Source of the DNA: Pseudochelatococcus lubricantis
GTDB lineage: Bacteria > Pseudomonadota > Alphaproteobacteria > Rhizobiales > Beijerinckiaceae
DNA: 64,000 nucleotides
Direction: 5' to 3'
NCBI RefSeq assembly: GCF_042432495.1
Contig: NZ_JBHLXC010000006.1
Span: 558,001 to 622,000, forward strand
In this document: piece after piece, positions 51,016 to 60,835 of the stretch
Layout: every line of letters begins with the position of its first letter
How positions within the stretch are numbered: the first letter of the stretch is position 1
The notes under the pieces: model-generated
The model's database searches: none
Told to the model about the DNA's origin: nothing
The model's input: only the letters and a program-made list of their open reading frames with translations
Position numbers and translations under genes: made by a program

Positions 51016-54000
51016 ATGTCTGATGATGCTGTTCTCTTCGCCCATCGTGGCACCAATCCCTATCTCGACAACTCGATCGACGCCTACAGATGGGGGTTCA
51101 ACTACGGAGCGGACTATGCCGAGACCGATTTCCGCCTGACCAAGGACGGCGTGCTGGTCAGCTATCATGACGACCTTGCACTCGGAATCGCGAACATGAC
51201 CTACGCGGAAGTGCGCGCGCAGGTGCCCACCATCGTCACGCTGGATGAACTCATCGCGCTGACGAAAGAAATGTCCATCGACACCGGTCGCAAGCTCGGC
51301 ATCCTTATCGAGACGAAGTCCACCGACTACGCAACCCACGAAGCGGCGATCAAGACGCTGATCGCCCACGATTTCGCCGATCCGGAGCGGATCATCATCC
51401 AGAGCTTCGGTTCGGAACTGCCCGACGTTCGCAACAAGCTCATGCCGCAATATGGCGTGAATCTCCCGCTGGTCCAGTTGACGGGTGGCAGCCTCACCCC
51501 AGAGAACATCGCCTATTATGCGACCTATGCGGATGGCGTCGCGCCCGTGATGAGTCTGCTCACGCCGCAGCTGGTCGCGGCCGCCCATGCGGCCGGCCTG
51601 GTCGTCAACGGCTGGACCGTCGACGGAACGCTTGCCGACGTGCAGAACGCCCTCAATCTGGGGGTCGACGGCATTATCGCCGACAATACGCAGTGGTCCC
51701 GTCCGGCGCTCGAAAAGCTCGTCAATGACGCCACCGTGGTTTACGGCACGGAACGATGGGATGTGGTGAACGGCACCGCCGGCGCTGACAGGCTCTATGC
51801 CATGCAGGGCGACGACATCCTGCGCGCCGGGGACGGCGACGACGTGCTCTATGGCGACGGCGGCAACGACCTGCTCTTCGGCGGCGCCGGCAATGACCGG
51901 CTTGTCGGCGGCAGCGGCGATGACTTCCTCTCCGGCGGCGAGGGCAAGGATGTGCTCGACGGCGGAGCGGGCAACGACGTCATCGTCGCGACCGGCGACG
52001 AGGTGATCTTCCGCGCCGGCGACGGCATCGATCTGGTATCGCTCGACAGCACCAGCACGATCCGGTTCGAGGGGATTGTTCCCGCTGATATCTCCGTCAT
52101 CCGCGACGGCAACAACCTGATCATCCGCTCCGGCAGCGACGCGCTCATTCTTCGCGACGGCGTCGACCCCGCACACCAGCCCGCTTCGATCACCACCGCC
52201 GACGGGTTGAAGCTCACCGGCGCCGAACTCGCCGCGCTCGCCGTGCCGGGGACCGATGCCGAAGTCGCCGCCCTGCTGCCGGACCTTGAGGCGAAACTGG
52301 CCAGCGCCCCTGCCCTCGCCGCTCCGTCGACGATCCCGATCGGCACCGATCTCGTCGCCGACGGCGACTTCGGCAACGGCGTCCTCGCACAGAAGATCGC
52401 CGACGCAGAGACCGGCGCGATCTACCGCCTCAGCTTTTCGCTGACCGATCTCCCGACGGATGACGACGGCGTGCGCGTGCTGTGGGGCGGCAAGGTGATC
52501 TATGAGGGCATCCCGTCCGGCACCGGCAGCAAGCTCCACTTCATCGTCAACGGCGGGGCTGGCAACGGCTCGAACGAACTCGTCTTCGAGGGCGCGGGGG
52601 AGAGCTTCGGCGCCACGCTCGATAACGTTCATCTCGTGAAGCTCTCCGACCCGATGCTGCCGTCGCCGAGCAACGTCGTGCCGGAAGCCCCGGGCGCCGA
52701 TCTCCTCATCAGTCCGGGCATTCCCTTCATCGGCAAGGTCGCGGCGACGGACGCCAACGGCGATGAGCTGACCTACAGCCTCAGCGAGGCCCCGGCTCAT
52801 GGTACGCTCGTCTTCAAGGAGAACGGCGCCTATCGCTACACGCCGGCTTCCGGCTTCAGCGGCGCCGACAGTTTCACCTTCCTGGTGAATGACGGTCGCG
52901 GCGGCATCGTCGAGTCAACCGTCAACCTCACCGTCGCGCAAAGCGTCCTCCTCGGCACCGACCTCATCGTCAACGGCAGCTTCGAGGATGTGAGCATCAA
53001 CGGCAGCTTCGAAGAGGTCAGCGGCGAGCTGAGTCCCGCCTGGTGGGGCTACTACAACGACAACGGCGTCGTCGCCGGCTGGGCCGACATCAACGGCAAT
53101 CGCATCGAGATCGTCAACGCTCCCGAGAACCAGAACAACGTCAAGCCCAAGGACGGCGCCTTCTTCTTCGACCTGGACGGCTATGGCAAACTCAGCGAGA
53201 TAGGCCAGACGGTCGTCGGCGTCGAGCAAGGCGCGATCTACGAACTCAAGTTCTCGATCGCCGACGGCGACGCCAGGACGGACGATGACGGCGTCCAGGT
53301 GCTGTGGGGCGGCAAGGTCATTTTTGAAGGTATGCCGAGCAGCAACGCCTGGGCAACCGTGGCGCTGGAGCTTGTCGGCGGCGCGGGCGACGGCTCGAAC
53401 ACGCTGATCTTCAAGGGCACGGGAGCAGCGAACTGGTTTGGCGCCGCGCTCGACGAAGTGTCGCTGCGGAAAATCGCCAACGTGGGCGAGCCCGCGCCGG
53501 ACAATCGGGCGCCGGATGCCGTGGACGGCAACGCCGAAGGCCCGCAGAACGGCGTCATCAGCGGCCGGCTCACGGCGTCGGACCCCGATGGCGACACCTC
53601 GCTGGTCTTCAGCCTCCGGGAAGGGCCGGCTCACGGCACGGTCCGGGTCTATACGGACGGCACCTACAAATACACGCCCGCAGCCGGCTTCACCGGCGAG
53701 GACAGCTTCACGTTCGTCGTGAATGACGCGCATGGCGGCACGGATACGGCGACCCTGAGCCTGACCGTCTCCCCGGCGGACGTGCCCGTCGGCACCGACC
53801 TCATCGTCAACGGCAGCTTCGAGGACGTGAGCGAATCCTCCGACAGCAATGGTCCCTCCGATTGGGGATACCGGAACCTCGACGGTGCTATCGTCGGCTG
53901 GACCGACCTCAACAACGGCATCGAACAGCACTGGGACAACTACGGCGGCGTCACCGCCAAGGACGGCCGGTTCTGGATCGATATGGACAGCTCCAATCTC

Positions 54001-57000
54001 GCCGCCCGCCACAGGATCGGCCAGACGATCACCAGCGTCGAAACCGGCGCCACCTATCGGGTGACGTTCTCGCTCTCCGACTCCGACAACGTGAGGGACG
54101 ACGACGGCCTGCGCGTGCTCTGGAACGGTGAGGAAATCTTCAACGGCCTCCCCCCGCAGACCAGCGCCAGCTGGACGACCTACAGCTTCGACGTGGTCGG
54201 CGGTTCCGGCGACGGTTCGAACCGGCTGGAGTTCATCGACACCGGTGCCCCGGACTCGTGGGGCGCGGGCGTGGCGCTGGACGACGTCCATTTCGTCAAG
54301 ACCGCCAACGTGGGCGAGCCCGCACCGGACAACCGGGCGCCGGACGCCGTGGATGGCAATGCCGAAGGCCTGAGGAATGCCGTCATCAGCGGCCGGCTCA
54401 CGGCGTCGGACCCCGATGGCGACACCTCGCTGGTCTTCAGCCTCCGGGAAGGGCCGGCTCACGGCACGGTCCGGGTCTATACGGACGGCACCTACAAATA
54501 CACGCCCACGGCCGGCTTCATCGGCAAGGACAGCTTCACCTTCCTGGTGAATGACGGGCATGGCGGCACGGATACGGCGACCCTGAGCCTGACCGTTTCG
54601 TCGCCGACGCCGGTGAACGTGCCGATCGGCACCGACCTCATCGTCAACGGCAGCTTCGAGGACGTGAGCGAATCCTCCGACAACAACGGTCCCTCCGACT
54701 GGGGATACCGGAACCTCGATGGCACCATTCTCGGCTGGACCAACGTCAACAACAACCGCATCGAGCAGCACTGGGACAACTACGGCGGCGTCACCGCCAA
54801 GGACGGCCGGTTCTGGATCGATATGGACAGCTCCAATCTCGCCGCCCGCCACAGGATCGGCCAGTCGATCGCCAATGTCGAAACCGGCGCCACCTATCAG
54901 GTAACGTTCTCGCTCTCCGACTCCGACAATGTGAGGGACGACGACGGCGTGCGCGTGCTCTGGAACGGCGAGGAAATCTTCAACGGCGTTCCCCCGCAGA
55001 CCAGCGCCAGCTGGACGACCTACAGCTTCGACGTGATCGGCGGTTCCGGCGACGGCTCGAACAGGCTGGAATTCATCGATACCGGCGCGCCGGACTCGTG
55101 GGGCGCGGGCGCGGCGCTGGACGACGTCCATTTCGTCAAGACCGCCAATGCGCACAGCAGCGTAGCGATCGGCACCGACCTCATCGTCAACGGCAGCTTC
55201 GAGGACGTGAGCGAATCCTCCGGCAACAACGGTCCCTCCGACTGGGGATACCGGAACCTCGACGGCACCATTCTCGGCTGGACCAACGTCAACAACAACC
55301 GCATCGAGCAGCACTGGGACAACTACGGCGGCGTCACCGCCAAGGACGGCCGGTTCTGGATCGATATGGACAGCTCCAATCTCGCCGCCCGCCACAGAAT
55401 CGGCCAGTCGATCGCCAACGTCGAAACCGACGCCACCTATCGGGTGACGTTCTCGCTCTCCGACTCCGACAACGTGCGGGACGACGACGGCGTGCGCGTG
55501 CTCTGGAACGGTGTGGAAATCTTCAACGGCCTCCCCCCGCAGACCAGCGCCAGCTGGACGACCTACAGCTTCGACGTGATCGGCGGTTCCGGCGACGGCT
55601 CGAACAGGCTGGAATTCATCGATACCGGCGCGCCGGACTCGTGGGGCGCGGGCGTGGCGCTGGACGACGTTCACTTCGTCAAGATCGCCAACGTGGGCGA
55701 TTCCCTGCCGGACAACCGGGCGCCGGATGCCGTGGATGGCAATGCCGAAGGCCTGAGGAATGCCGTCATCAGCGGCCGGCTCACGGCGTCGGACCCGGAT
55801 GGTGACGCATCGCTGATCTTCAGCCTTCGGGAAGAGCCGTCCCACGGCGCGGTCCTGGTCTATACGGACGGCACCTACAAATATACGCCCGCGACCGGCT
55901 TCACTGGCGAGGACAGCTTCACCTTCCTGGTGAACGACGGGCGTGGCGGCAGCACCGAGGCCAAGGTCAGGTTGACCGTCAGCGCTCCGAACAGTGCCCC
56001 GGTTGCTTCCGACGACGGGCACCTCGACACGGAGTACGGCACGGCCCTGACGATCAAGGCCTCGGTTCTGCTGGCAAACGACACCGATGCCGACGGCGAC
56101 ACCCTCACCATCCGGTCGGTCACGGCTGGTGCCGGCGGCACCGTGGCGCTGGACGACGATGGCAATGTCGTCTTCACCCCTGCGGAGGGCTTCTCGGGTG
56201 GCGCGACGTTCACCTACACCGTCACCGACGGCAAGGGCGGCACGGCCAACGCCACCGTGACCGTGCAGGTCGCCGAGCTGGATACCGTGCCGACGGCGGG
56301 CTATTCCGGCGATGTCTGGCTCCTGGAAGGCGACGCGGTCACCAGCAAGACTGGCCAGTTCGAGTTCGACGGCGGGGCCAACAACGGCGTGGTGACGGAC
56401 CTCGGCTGGGGACCGGAAGGTGGCGCCTATGACGTGGGCAACGGCACCACGGTGGTGCCGCTGACCTCCAACGGCCTGCCGGTTTCGGTATCGCACGAGG
56501 ATAAGGGCCCGCTGACCCTGATCGGCCGCGCCTCGGACGGCAATGAGGTGTTCCGCGTTTCCGCGACCGAGACCGGTGCCTATACTGTTTCGCTGTCAGG
56601 CACGCTCGACCACCCCGATGCCGGCCTGTCGGGCGCGGATGATGCGCTGCGCTTGCGCATCAGCTTTACCGTCACCGACACCGATGGCGATATGGCCTCG
56701 GGCTACATCCAGTTCGACATCCGTGACCAGGAGGAAGGCGTACTTTACGACATCTCGGCCAACCAGTTCGGCGGCAAGGACATCTACCTGCACGATGCCG
56801 ACGCGCTGGTGCCCATCCTCGGCACGGACGCCATCGACCGCGTGTTCTACGACGGCGAGAAGGCCACCGTCGTCCTGCCCGACAACATCGAGCAGGGCAC
56901 CCTCCTCGACGCCGCGAAGGACAGCAGCCTCTTCGGCGGCGCGGGCGACAACACGCTCGCCGGCAACGCCTTCGACAACGTCATCCGGGGTGGCGCCGGC

Positions 57001-57519
57001 CGTGACGTCATGACCGGCGGCAAGGGCGCCGACACCTTCCTGTTCGATGCCGCCGACCAGTCCGGCGCGCGCCAGATCGACCTCGTCACCGACTTCAACA
57101 TCGGCGAGGGCGACAAGCTGGCGTTCGACGGCCTCGGCGTGCACCAGCAGGCGAGCGGCCGCGGCACCTCGCAGGCGTTCACCAACGGCGTGCTGACCAA
57201 CACGATCTCGAACATGCTGAGTTCGCTGACCAACGACGTGGCGCTGGCGACGACCTACGTGGCGAGCGTGATGGGCCAGAACAGCGTGGCGGCATTCCGC
57301 TTCGACGACAACTGGTATGTCGTTCAGACGGGCGACCGCACGGGCAACATCAACGGGCTGAGCAACGCGCTGACGATGCTGAACCCCACGGGCCTGCGCA
57401 CGGTGAACAACATGGCGGAAGGCAATCTGTCGATCGAGAACGTGGTCGAACTCGACCTGGTGGGCACGACCGCGATCCGCGACCTCGGCCAGATCGTCGG
57501 CTACGACCTGGTCGCATAA
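51016..57519 (+). CDS. Giant secreted glycerophosphodiesterase with RTX and cadherin-like repeats
   Basis: A 2167-residue multidomain protein. Residues 1-245 are a GDPD catalytic domain: AVLFAHRGTNPYLDNSIDAY, YAETDFRLTKDGVLVSYHDD carry the conserved His, Asn, Glu, Asp and second His. Residues 253-325 are calcium-binding RTX nonapeptides (GGNDLLFGGAGNDRLVGGSG). Then come five copies of a jelly-roll-like module (starting at about 443, 647, 926, 1205, 1386) alternating with cadherin-like modules (about 562, 822, 1098, 1559, 1658), and a C-terminal VCBS/RTX part (GGAGRDVMTGGKGADTF near 1990). There is no Sec signal; RTX and the C-terminus suggest type I secretion, but no exporter is adjacent. The ATG at 51016 has GGAG eight bases upstream. 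Role: hydrolysis of glycerophosphodiesters outside the cell to feed the Ugp importer (inference). Confidence 0.9.
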   Translation: MSDDAVLFAHRGTNPYLDNSIDAYRWGFNYGADYAETDFRLTKDGVLVSYHDDLALGIANMTYAEVRAQVPTIVTLDELIALTKEMSIDTGRKLGILIETKSTDYATHEAAIKTLIAHDFADPERIIIQSFGSELPDVRNKLMPQYGVNLPLVQLTGGSLTPENIAYYATYADGVAPVMSLLTPQLVAAAHAAGLVVNGWTVDGTLADVQNALNLGVDGIIADNTQWSRPALEKLVNDATVVYGTERWDVVNGTAGADRLYAMQGDDILRAGDGDDVLYGDGGNDLLFGGAGNDRLVGGSGDDFLSGGEGKDVLDGGAGNDVIVATGDEVIFRAGDGIDLVSLDSTSTIRFEGIVPADISVIRDGNNLIIRSGSDALILRDGVDPAHQPASITTADGLKLTGAELAALAVPGTDAEVAALLPDLEAKLASAPALAAPSTIPIGTDLVADGDFGNGVLAQKIADAETGAIYRLSFSLTDLPTDDDGVRVLWGGKVIYEGIPSGTGSKLHFIVNGGAGNGSNELVFEGAGESFGATLDNVHLVKLSDPMLPSPSNVVPEAPGADLLISPGIPFIGKVAATDANGDELTYSLSEAPAHGTLVFKENGAYRYTPASGFSGADSFTFLVNDGRGGIVESTVNLTVAQSVLLGTDLIVNGSFEDVSINGSFEEVSGELSPAWWGYYNDNGVVAGWADINGNRIEIVNAPENQNNVKPKDGAFFFDLDGYGKLSEIGQTVVGVEQGAIYELKFSIADGDARTDDDGVQVLWGGKVIFEGMPSSNAWATVALELVGGAGDGSNTLIFKGTGAANWFGAALDEVSLRKIANVGEPAPDNRAPDAVDGNAEGPQNGVISGRLTASDPDGDTSLVFSLREGPAHGTVRVYTDGTYKYTPAAGFTGEDSFTFVVNDAHGGTDTATLSLTVSPADVPVGTDLIVNGSFEDVSESSDSNGPSDWGYRNLDGAIVGWTDLNNGIEQHWDNYGGVTAKDGRFWIDMDSSNLAARHRIGQTITSVETGATYRVTFSLSDSDNVRDDDGLRVLWNGEEIFNGLPPQTSASWTTYSFDVVGGSGDGSNRLEFIDTGAPDSWGAGVALDDVHFVKTANVGEPAPDNRAPDAVDGNAEGLRNAVISGRLTASDPDGDTSLVFSLREGPAHGTVRVYTDGTYKYTPTAGFIGKDSFTFLVNDGHGGTDTATLSLTVSSPTPVNVPIGTDLIVNGSFEDVSESSDNNGPSDWGYRNLDGTILGWTNVNNNRIEQHWDNYGGVTAKDGRFWIDMDSSNLAARHRIGQSIANVETGATYQVTFSLSDSDNVRDDDGVRVLWNGEEIFNGVPPQTSASWTTYSFDVIGGSGDGSNRLEFIDTGAPDSWGAGAALDDVHFVKTANAHSSVAIGTDLIVNGSFEDVSESSGNNGPSDWGYRNLDGTILGWTNVNNNRIEQHWDNYGGVTAKDGRFWIDMDSSNLAARHRIGQSIANVETDATYRVTFSLSDSDNVRDDDGVRVLWNGVEIFNGLPPQTSASWTTYSFDVIGGSGDGSNRLEFIDTGAPDSWGAGVALDDVHFVKIANVGDSLPDNRAPDAVDGNAEGLRNAVISGRLTASDPDGDASLIFSLREEPSHGAVLVYTDGTYKYTPATGFTGEDSFTFLVNDGRGGSTEAKVRLTVSAPNSAPVASDDGHLDTEYGTALTIKASVLLANDTDADGDTLTIRSVTAGAGGTVALDDDGNVVFTPAEGFSGGATFTYTVTDGKGGTANATVTVQVAELDTVPTAGYSGDVWLLEGDAVTSKTGQFEFDGGANNGVVTDLGWGPEGGAYDVGNGTTVVPLTSNGLPVSVSHEDKGPLTLIGRASDGNEVFRVSATETGAYTVSLSGTLDHPDAGLSGADDALRLRISFTVTDTDGDMASGYIQFDIRDQEEGVLYDISANQFGGKDIYLHDADALVPILGTDAIDRVFYDGEKATVVLPDNIEQGTLLDAAKDSSLFGGAGDNTLAGNAFDNVIRGGAGRDVMTGGKGADTFLFDAADQSGARQIDLVTDFNIGEGDKLAFDGLGVHQQASGRGTSQAFTNGVLTNTISNMLSSLTNDVALATTYVASVMGQNSVAAFRFDDNWYVVQTGDRTGNINGLSNALTMLNPTGLRTVNNMAEGNLSIENVVELDLVGTTAIRDLGQIVGYDLVA
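52954..55700 (+). repeat. Near-identical 837-base coding repeats in the giant gene
   Basis: The words GGCACCGACCTCATCGTCAA recur at 52954, 53791, 54628 and 55171. The first three are exactly 837 bases apart (279 codons: one jelly-roll plus one cadherin-like module); the fourth follows after 543 bases because one cadherin-like module is missing. Later units are nearly identical in DNA as well as protein, which points to recent amplification or gene conversion. Confidence 0.9.
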
Positions 57520-57550
57520 GCCGGTCAGCCCAGCGATACAACAAACAGTA

Positions 57551-57583
57551 CAGGGGGAGGTCACCGAAGGGTGCCTCCCCCTG
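57551..57583 (+). terminator. Strong hairpin after the giant gene
   Basis: CAGGGGGAGG (57551-57560) and CCTCCCCCTG (57574-57583) pair perfectly around a 13-base loop, 31 bases after the stop codon. There is no T-run, as is common for high-GC terminators. Confidence 0.6.
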
Positions 57584-57760
57584 CCCATATGTCAGCACCA
57601 TCGCCGGATCGAGATTTATGTTCCGGCCGAATAGCGCCAGCGGCTATTACGTGCCCCCCCTCCTTCCCGACGGCAGACTTGTGGCGCGTGTCGACATCAA
57701 GTCGGACCGCGAGAGGCCGCATCTTCCCGCGCATGCCATCCATCCCGAACCGGTGCCGGC
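57584..57760 (+). pseudogene. Decayed C-terminal fragment of a YcaQ-like winged-helix protein
   Basis: One frame reads HHRRIEIYVPAE then a TAG stop (57596-57634); one base-shift away the next reads SGYYVPPLLPDGRLVARVDI and then KSDRER and HAIHPEPV. Joined, they match the C-terminus of YcaQ/DUF1006 winged-helix DNA-repair glycosylases (xIEIYVPAxKRxYGYYVLPxL). A stop and a frameshift within 40 bases and the absence of the rest of the gene show that it is a remnant. The 490 bases between the giant gene and cstA hold nothing else convincing. Confidence 0.7.
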
Positions 57761-58009
57761 CACGAACGGCATGGCCGTTCTCTTCTACGGACTTGCCGGC
57801 ACGCGGTGCGCGGAACGGGCCGGCACGGCTGTCTGTCCATGGCTGCCAGCACGCCCGACCCGTGCCCGCCAGCCGTCCGGTCGCCGCCTTCTGCCAGCCG
57901 GACCCGCCAGAGCGACGTTTCTCAAGCTGCGACAATATGATACCGTGCTTGCCGGGCCAGGCGCCCAGACAATGAAAGCAACAAAGCAGCTACGTCTGGA
58001 GATATCGTC

Positions 58010-60067
58010 ATGTCAGCACACATACGGCAACATGGGCCATGGGTCGTTCTCGGCCTGATCGGCGCATTGAGCCTCGCCATCGTTGCAACGCAACGTGGCG
58101 AGCACATCAGCGCGCTATGGATCGTCGCTGCCGCGATCTCCGTGTATCTCATCGCATACCGGTACTACAGCCTGTTCATCGCCCGCCAGGTGATGCAGCT
58201 GGATCCCAATAGGCCCACGCCCGCCGTGCGCCATAACGATGGCCTCGATTACGTGCCCACCAACAAGCACGTCCTGTTTGGCCACCACTTCGCGGCCATC
58301 GCGGGGGCCGGACCTCTCGTCGGGCCGGTGCTGGCCGCGCAGGTCGGCTATCTGCCGGGCACGCTGTGGATTCTGGCCGGCGTGGTGCTCGCCGGCGCGG
58401 TGCAGGACTTCATGGTGCTGTTCGTGTCGATGCGCCGTGACGGCCGCTCGCTCGGCGAGCTGGTGCGCTCCGAGCTTGGCCCGATCCCCGGTGTCATCGC
58501 GCTTGTCGGCGCGTTCATGATCATGGTCATCATCCTGGCCGTCCTGGCGCTCATCGTGGTGAAGGCGCTGGCGGAAAGCCCCTGGGGCACGTTCACGGTC
58601 GCCGCCACCATTCCGATCGCCGTGTTCATGGGCATCTACATGCGCTTCCTGCGGCCGGGCGCTATCGGCGAGGTCTCGGTGATCGGGTTCGTACTGCTGA
58701 TGCTGGCGATCATCTACGGCCGCAACATCGCCGAGGATCCGACGCTTTCCGCCTGGTTCACGTTCACCGGCGTGGAGCTGACGTGGCTGCTCATCGGCTA
58801 CGGCTTCGTTGCCTCGATCCTGCCCGTGTGGCTGTTGCTTGCGCCGCGCGACTATCTTTCCACCTTCCTCAAGATCGGCGCGATCGCCTGCCTTGCGCTC
58901 GGCATTCTCGTCGTCGCGCCTGATCTGCGCATGCCAGCGCTGACGCGGTTCGTCGACGGCTCGGGCCCCGTCTGGTCCGGCGCGCTGTTCCCGTTCCTCT
59001 TCATCACCATTGCGTGCGGTGCGGTGTCCGGCTTCCACGCACTCATCTCATCAGGCACGACACCCAAGCTGATCGATAACGAGATCAACGCCCGCTACAT
59101 CGGTTATGGCGGCATGCTGATGGAATCCTTCGTCGCCATCATGGCGCTGGTGGCCGCCTCCATCATCGACCCCGGCGTGTATTTCACCATGAACAGCCCG
59201 GCGGCCATCCTCGGCACCACGCCCGAAACGGCGGCCGCGGCGGTGACGCAGATGGGCTTCCCGATCTCGCCTGAAACGATCGTGCAGACGGCGGCGGATG
59301 TAGGGGAGCACACCATCGTTTCGCGGGCCGGCGGCGCGCCAACGCTCGCGGTCGGCATGGCGCAGATTTTCTCGAATGTCATCGGCGGCAAGGCCATGAT
59401 GGCGTTCTGGTATCATTTCGCCATCCTGTTCGAGGCCCTTTTCATTCTGACCGCCGTGGACGCGGGAACGCGGGCCGGCCGCTTCATGCTGCAGGACCTG
59501 CTGGGACTGGCCGTGCCTTCCATGCGCGAGACCTCCTCGTGGGTGAGTAACGTCGTAGCGACCGCGCTTTGCGTCGCGTTCTGGGGCTTCTTCCTCTATC
59601 AGGGCGTGACGGACCCCTTGGGTGGTGTGAACACGCTCTGGCCGCTCTTCGGCATCTCCAACCAGATGCTCGCCGCTGTGGCGCTGATGCTGTGCACCGT
59701 CGTGATCTTCAAGATGAAACGCGAACGCTATGCCTGGGTGACGATCATTCCGATGAGCTGGCTCATGGTCTGCACGTTGACGGCGGGGCTGCAGAAGATC
59801 TTCCATCCCGATCCGCGCGTCGGCTTCCTTTCCCATGCGGATCGTTTCAACGCCGCCATCGACCGCGGCGAACTGCTGGCACCCGCCAAGAACATGGACC
59901 AGATGCATCAGATCGTGTTCAACGACCGGATCGACGCGGCCCTGGCGGGGTTTTTCGTGCTCGTCGTCGTCAGCATTCTGGCGTTCGGAATCGTTTCCTG
60001 CTGGCGTGCGTGGCGCGCCGACCGCTGGACGGCGCACGAAATCGGCGCGCCGACCGTTACCGCCTGA
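58010..60067 (+). CDS. cstA: CstA family carbon-starvation protein/pyruvate or peptide transporter
   Basis: A 685-residue inner-membrane protein with about 16-18 hydrophobic segments. Diagnostic pieces are YRYYSLFIARQVMQLD, GLDYVPTNKHVLFGHHFAAI, AGAGPLVGPVLAAQ, SGFHALISSGTTPKLIDNE and LFGISNQMLAAVAL. In E. coli CstA and its relative BtsT are linked to peptide and pyruvate uptake. It is followed 133 bases on by the small YbdD partner, the conserved order of this pair. Start at 58010 gives MSAHIRQHGPWVVLG. Confidence 0.94.
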   Translation: MSAHIRQHGPWVVLGLIGALSLAIVATQRGEHISALWIVAAAISVYLIAYRYYSLFIARQVMQLDPNRPTPAVRHNDGLDYVPTNKHVLFGHHFAAIAGAGPLVGPVLAAQVGYLPGTLWILAGVVLAGAVQDFMVLFVSMRRDGRSLGELVRSELGPIPGVIALVGAFMIMVIILAVLALIVVKALAESPWGTFTVAATIPIAVFMGIYMRFLRPGAIGEVSVIGFVLLMLAIIYGRNIAEDPTLSAWFTFTGVELTWLLIGYGFVASILPVWLLLAPRDYLSTFLKIGAIACLALGILVVAPDLRMPALTRFVDGSGPVWSGALFPFLFITIACGAVSGFHALISSGTTPKLIDNEINARYIGYGGMLMESFVAIMALVAASIIDPGVYFTMNSPAAILGTTPETAAAAVTQMGFPISPETIVQTAADVGEHTIVSRAGGAPTLAVGMAQIFSNVIGGKAMMAFWYHFAILFEALFILTAVDAGTRAGRFMLQDLLGLAVPSMRETSSWVSNVVATALCVAFWGFFLYQGVTDPLGGVNTLWPLFGISNQMLAAVALMLCTVVIFKMKRERYAWVTIIPMSWLMVCTLTAGLQKIFHPDPRVGFLSHADRFNAAIDRGELLAPAKNMDQMHQIVFNDRIDAALAGFFVLVVVSILAFGIVSCWRAWRADRWTAHEIGAPTVTA

Positions 60068-60200
60068 TGCAGGGACCGGTGGGCGCAAGTTCACCGGCCC
60101 CGTGGGGAGGCGCGACCCGTGCGCCGTTCCTCCCCGCCATCGGCTTGTCAGGAAGGGGAAGCCGTTGTCTCAAGCGCGGTTCCCGAAGGAGGCCTGTGTC

Positions 60201-60473
60201 ATGACGTTTCTCAAAACACGCAGGGGCGTGCCGCCGGTATCGGCCGATCAGGGCGCCCTCTCCGTTTCCCTGCGCGAGAGCCTCGCCACTTTCGGCAAGT
60301 GCTTCTGCCAGGGCGCGCGCCTCATGGTCGGCATTCCCGACTACGAGACCTATGTGGCCCACGTGCGCCGCACCCATCCCGATCAGGAGCCGATGACATA
60401 TGCGGCATTCTTCCGCGACCGGCAGAACGCGCGCTACGGCGGATCGGGCAAGGGCGGCTTTCGCTGCTGCTGA
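60201..60473 (+). CDS. YbdD/YjiX family protein
   Basis: A 90-residue protein of the DUF466 family regularly encoded after CstA. It contains VGIPDYETYVAHVRRTHPDQ and ends with FFRDRQNARYGGSGKGGFRCC, both typical. The ATG at 60201 has GAAGGAGG upstream. Its biochemical role is not established; it is thought to support CstA/BtsT function. Confidence 0.92.
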   Translation: MTFLKTRRGVPPVSADQGALSVSLRESLATFGKCFCQGARLMVGIPDYETYVAHVRRTHPDQEPMTYAAFFRDRQNARYGGSGKGGFRCC

Positions 60474-60570
60474 ACCCGCACAGGCGGGCAGGCGAAAATT
60501 AGAAAACGCTTAAAAACCAGATAGTTATGGCGGCGGACGCAATCGGCAGCGAACCGGTCTCTGTGGGAGC

Positions 60571-60720
60571 TCCCTGATCATCAGGGAAAATACAGGGAAC
60601 CCGGCTGCTTGCGGGCGCCGTTCGGGACTTTTTTACTCAACTATCGTATTGAAATTACGATATATTTTAAGCAAATTCCCTATGCCCCGGAACAGGGAAT
60701 AGTTTTCTCGGAACAGGGGA
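60571..60720. repeat. CAGGGAA repeat cluster at the island border
   Basis: TCCCTGATCATCAGGGA (60571-60587) is a near-perfect palindrome, and CAGGGAA-type words recur at 60593, 60693 and 60713 in both exact and near form. I have seen such CAGGGAA clusters between genes of rhizobial genomes. Composition here is lower in GC than on either side. The 704 bases between YbdD and the VWA gene hold this cluster and the transposase remnant, and no intact gene that I can support. Confidence 0.4.
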
Positions 60721-60835
60721 TGCGCGGCGGCTTGCAGGAAAAAGCGCAGATAGATCACCGCCGGGTCAACGAAGCGAAGGCGATATATTACCGAAACTAT
60801 TAACAGCAATACCACACACTGCTCAATCTCGACAT

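Noticed and set aside
52954..55700. The long repeats as a CRISPR array or tandem satellite
   Set aside because: Units are hundreds of bases long, stay in frame within one protein and encode whole domains, so they are protein-module duplications.
52915..56496. An open minus-strand frame of about 1193 codons inside the giant gene
   Set aside because: It mirrors the repeated high-GC plus-strand coding sequence. The protein is rich in Val, Arg, His and Ala without any domain, and the plus-strand frame is clearly the real one.
57571..57975. Small plus-strand frames between the giant gene and cstA as intact genes
   Set aside because: Apart from the YcaQ-like fragment they lack ribosome sites and any recognisable family, and the fragment itself is broken by a stop and a frameshift.
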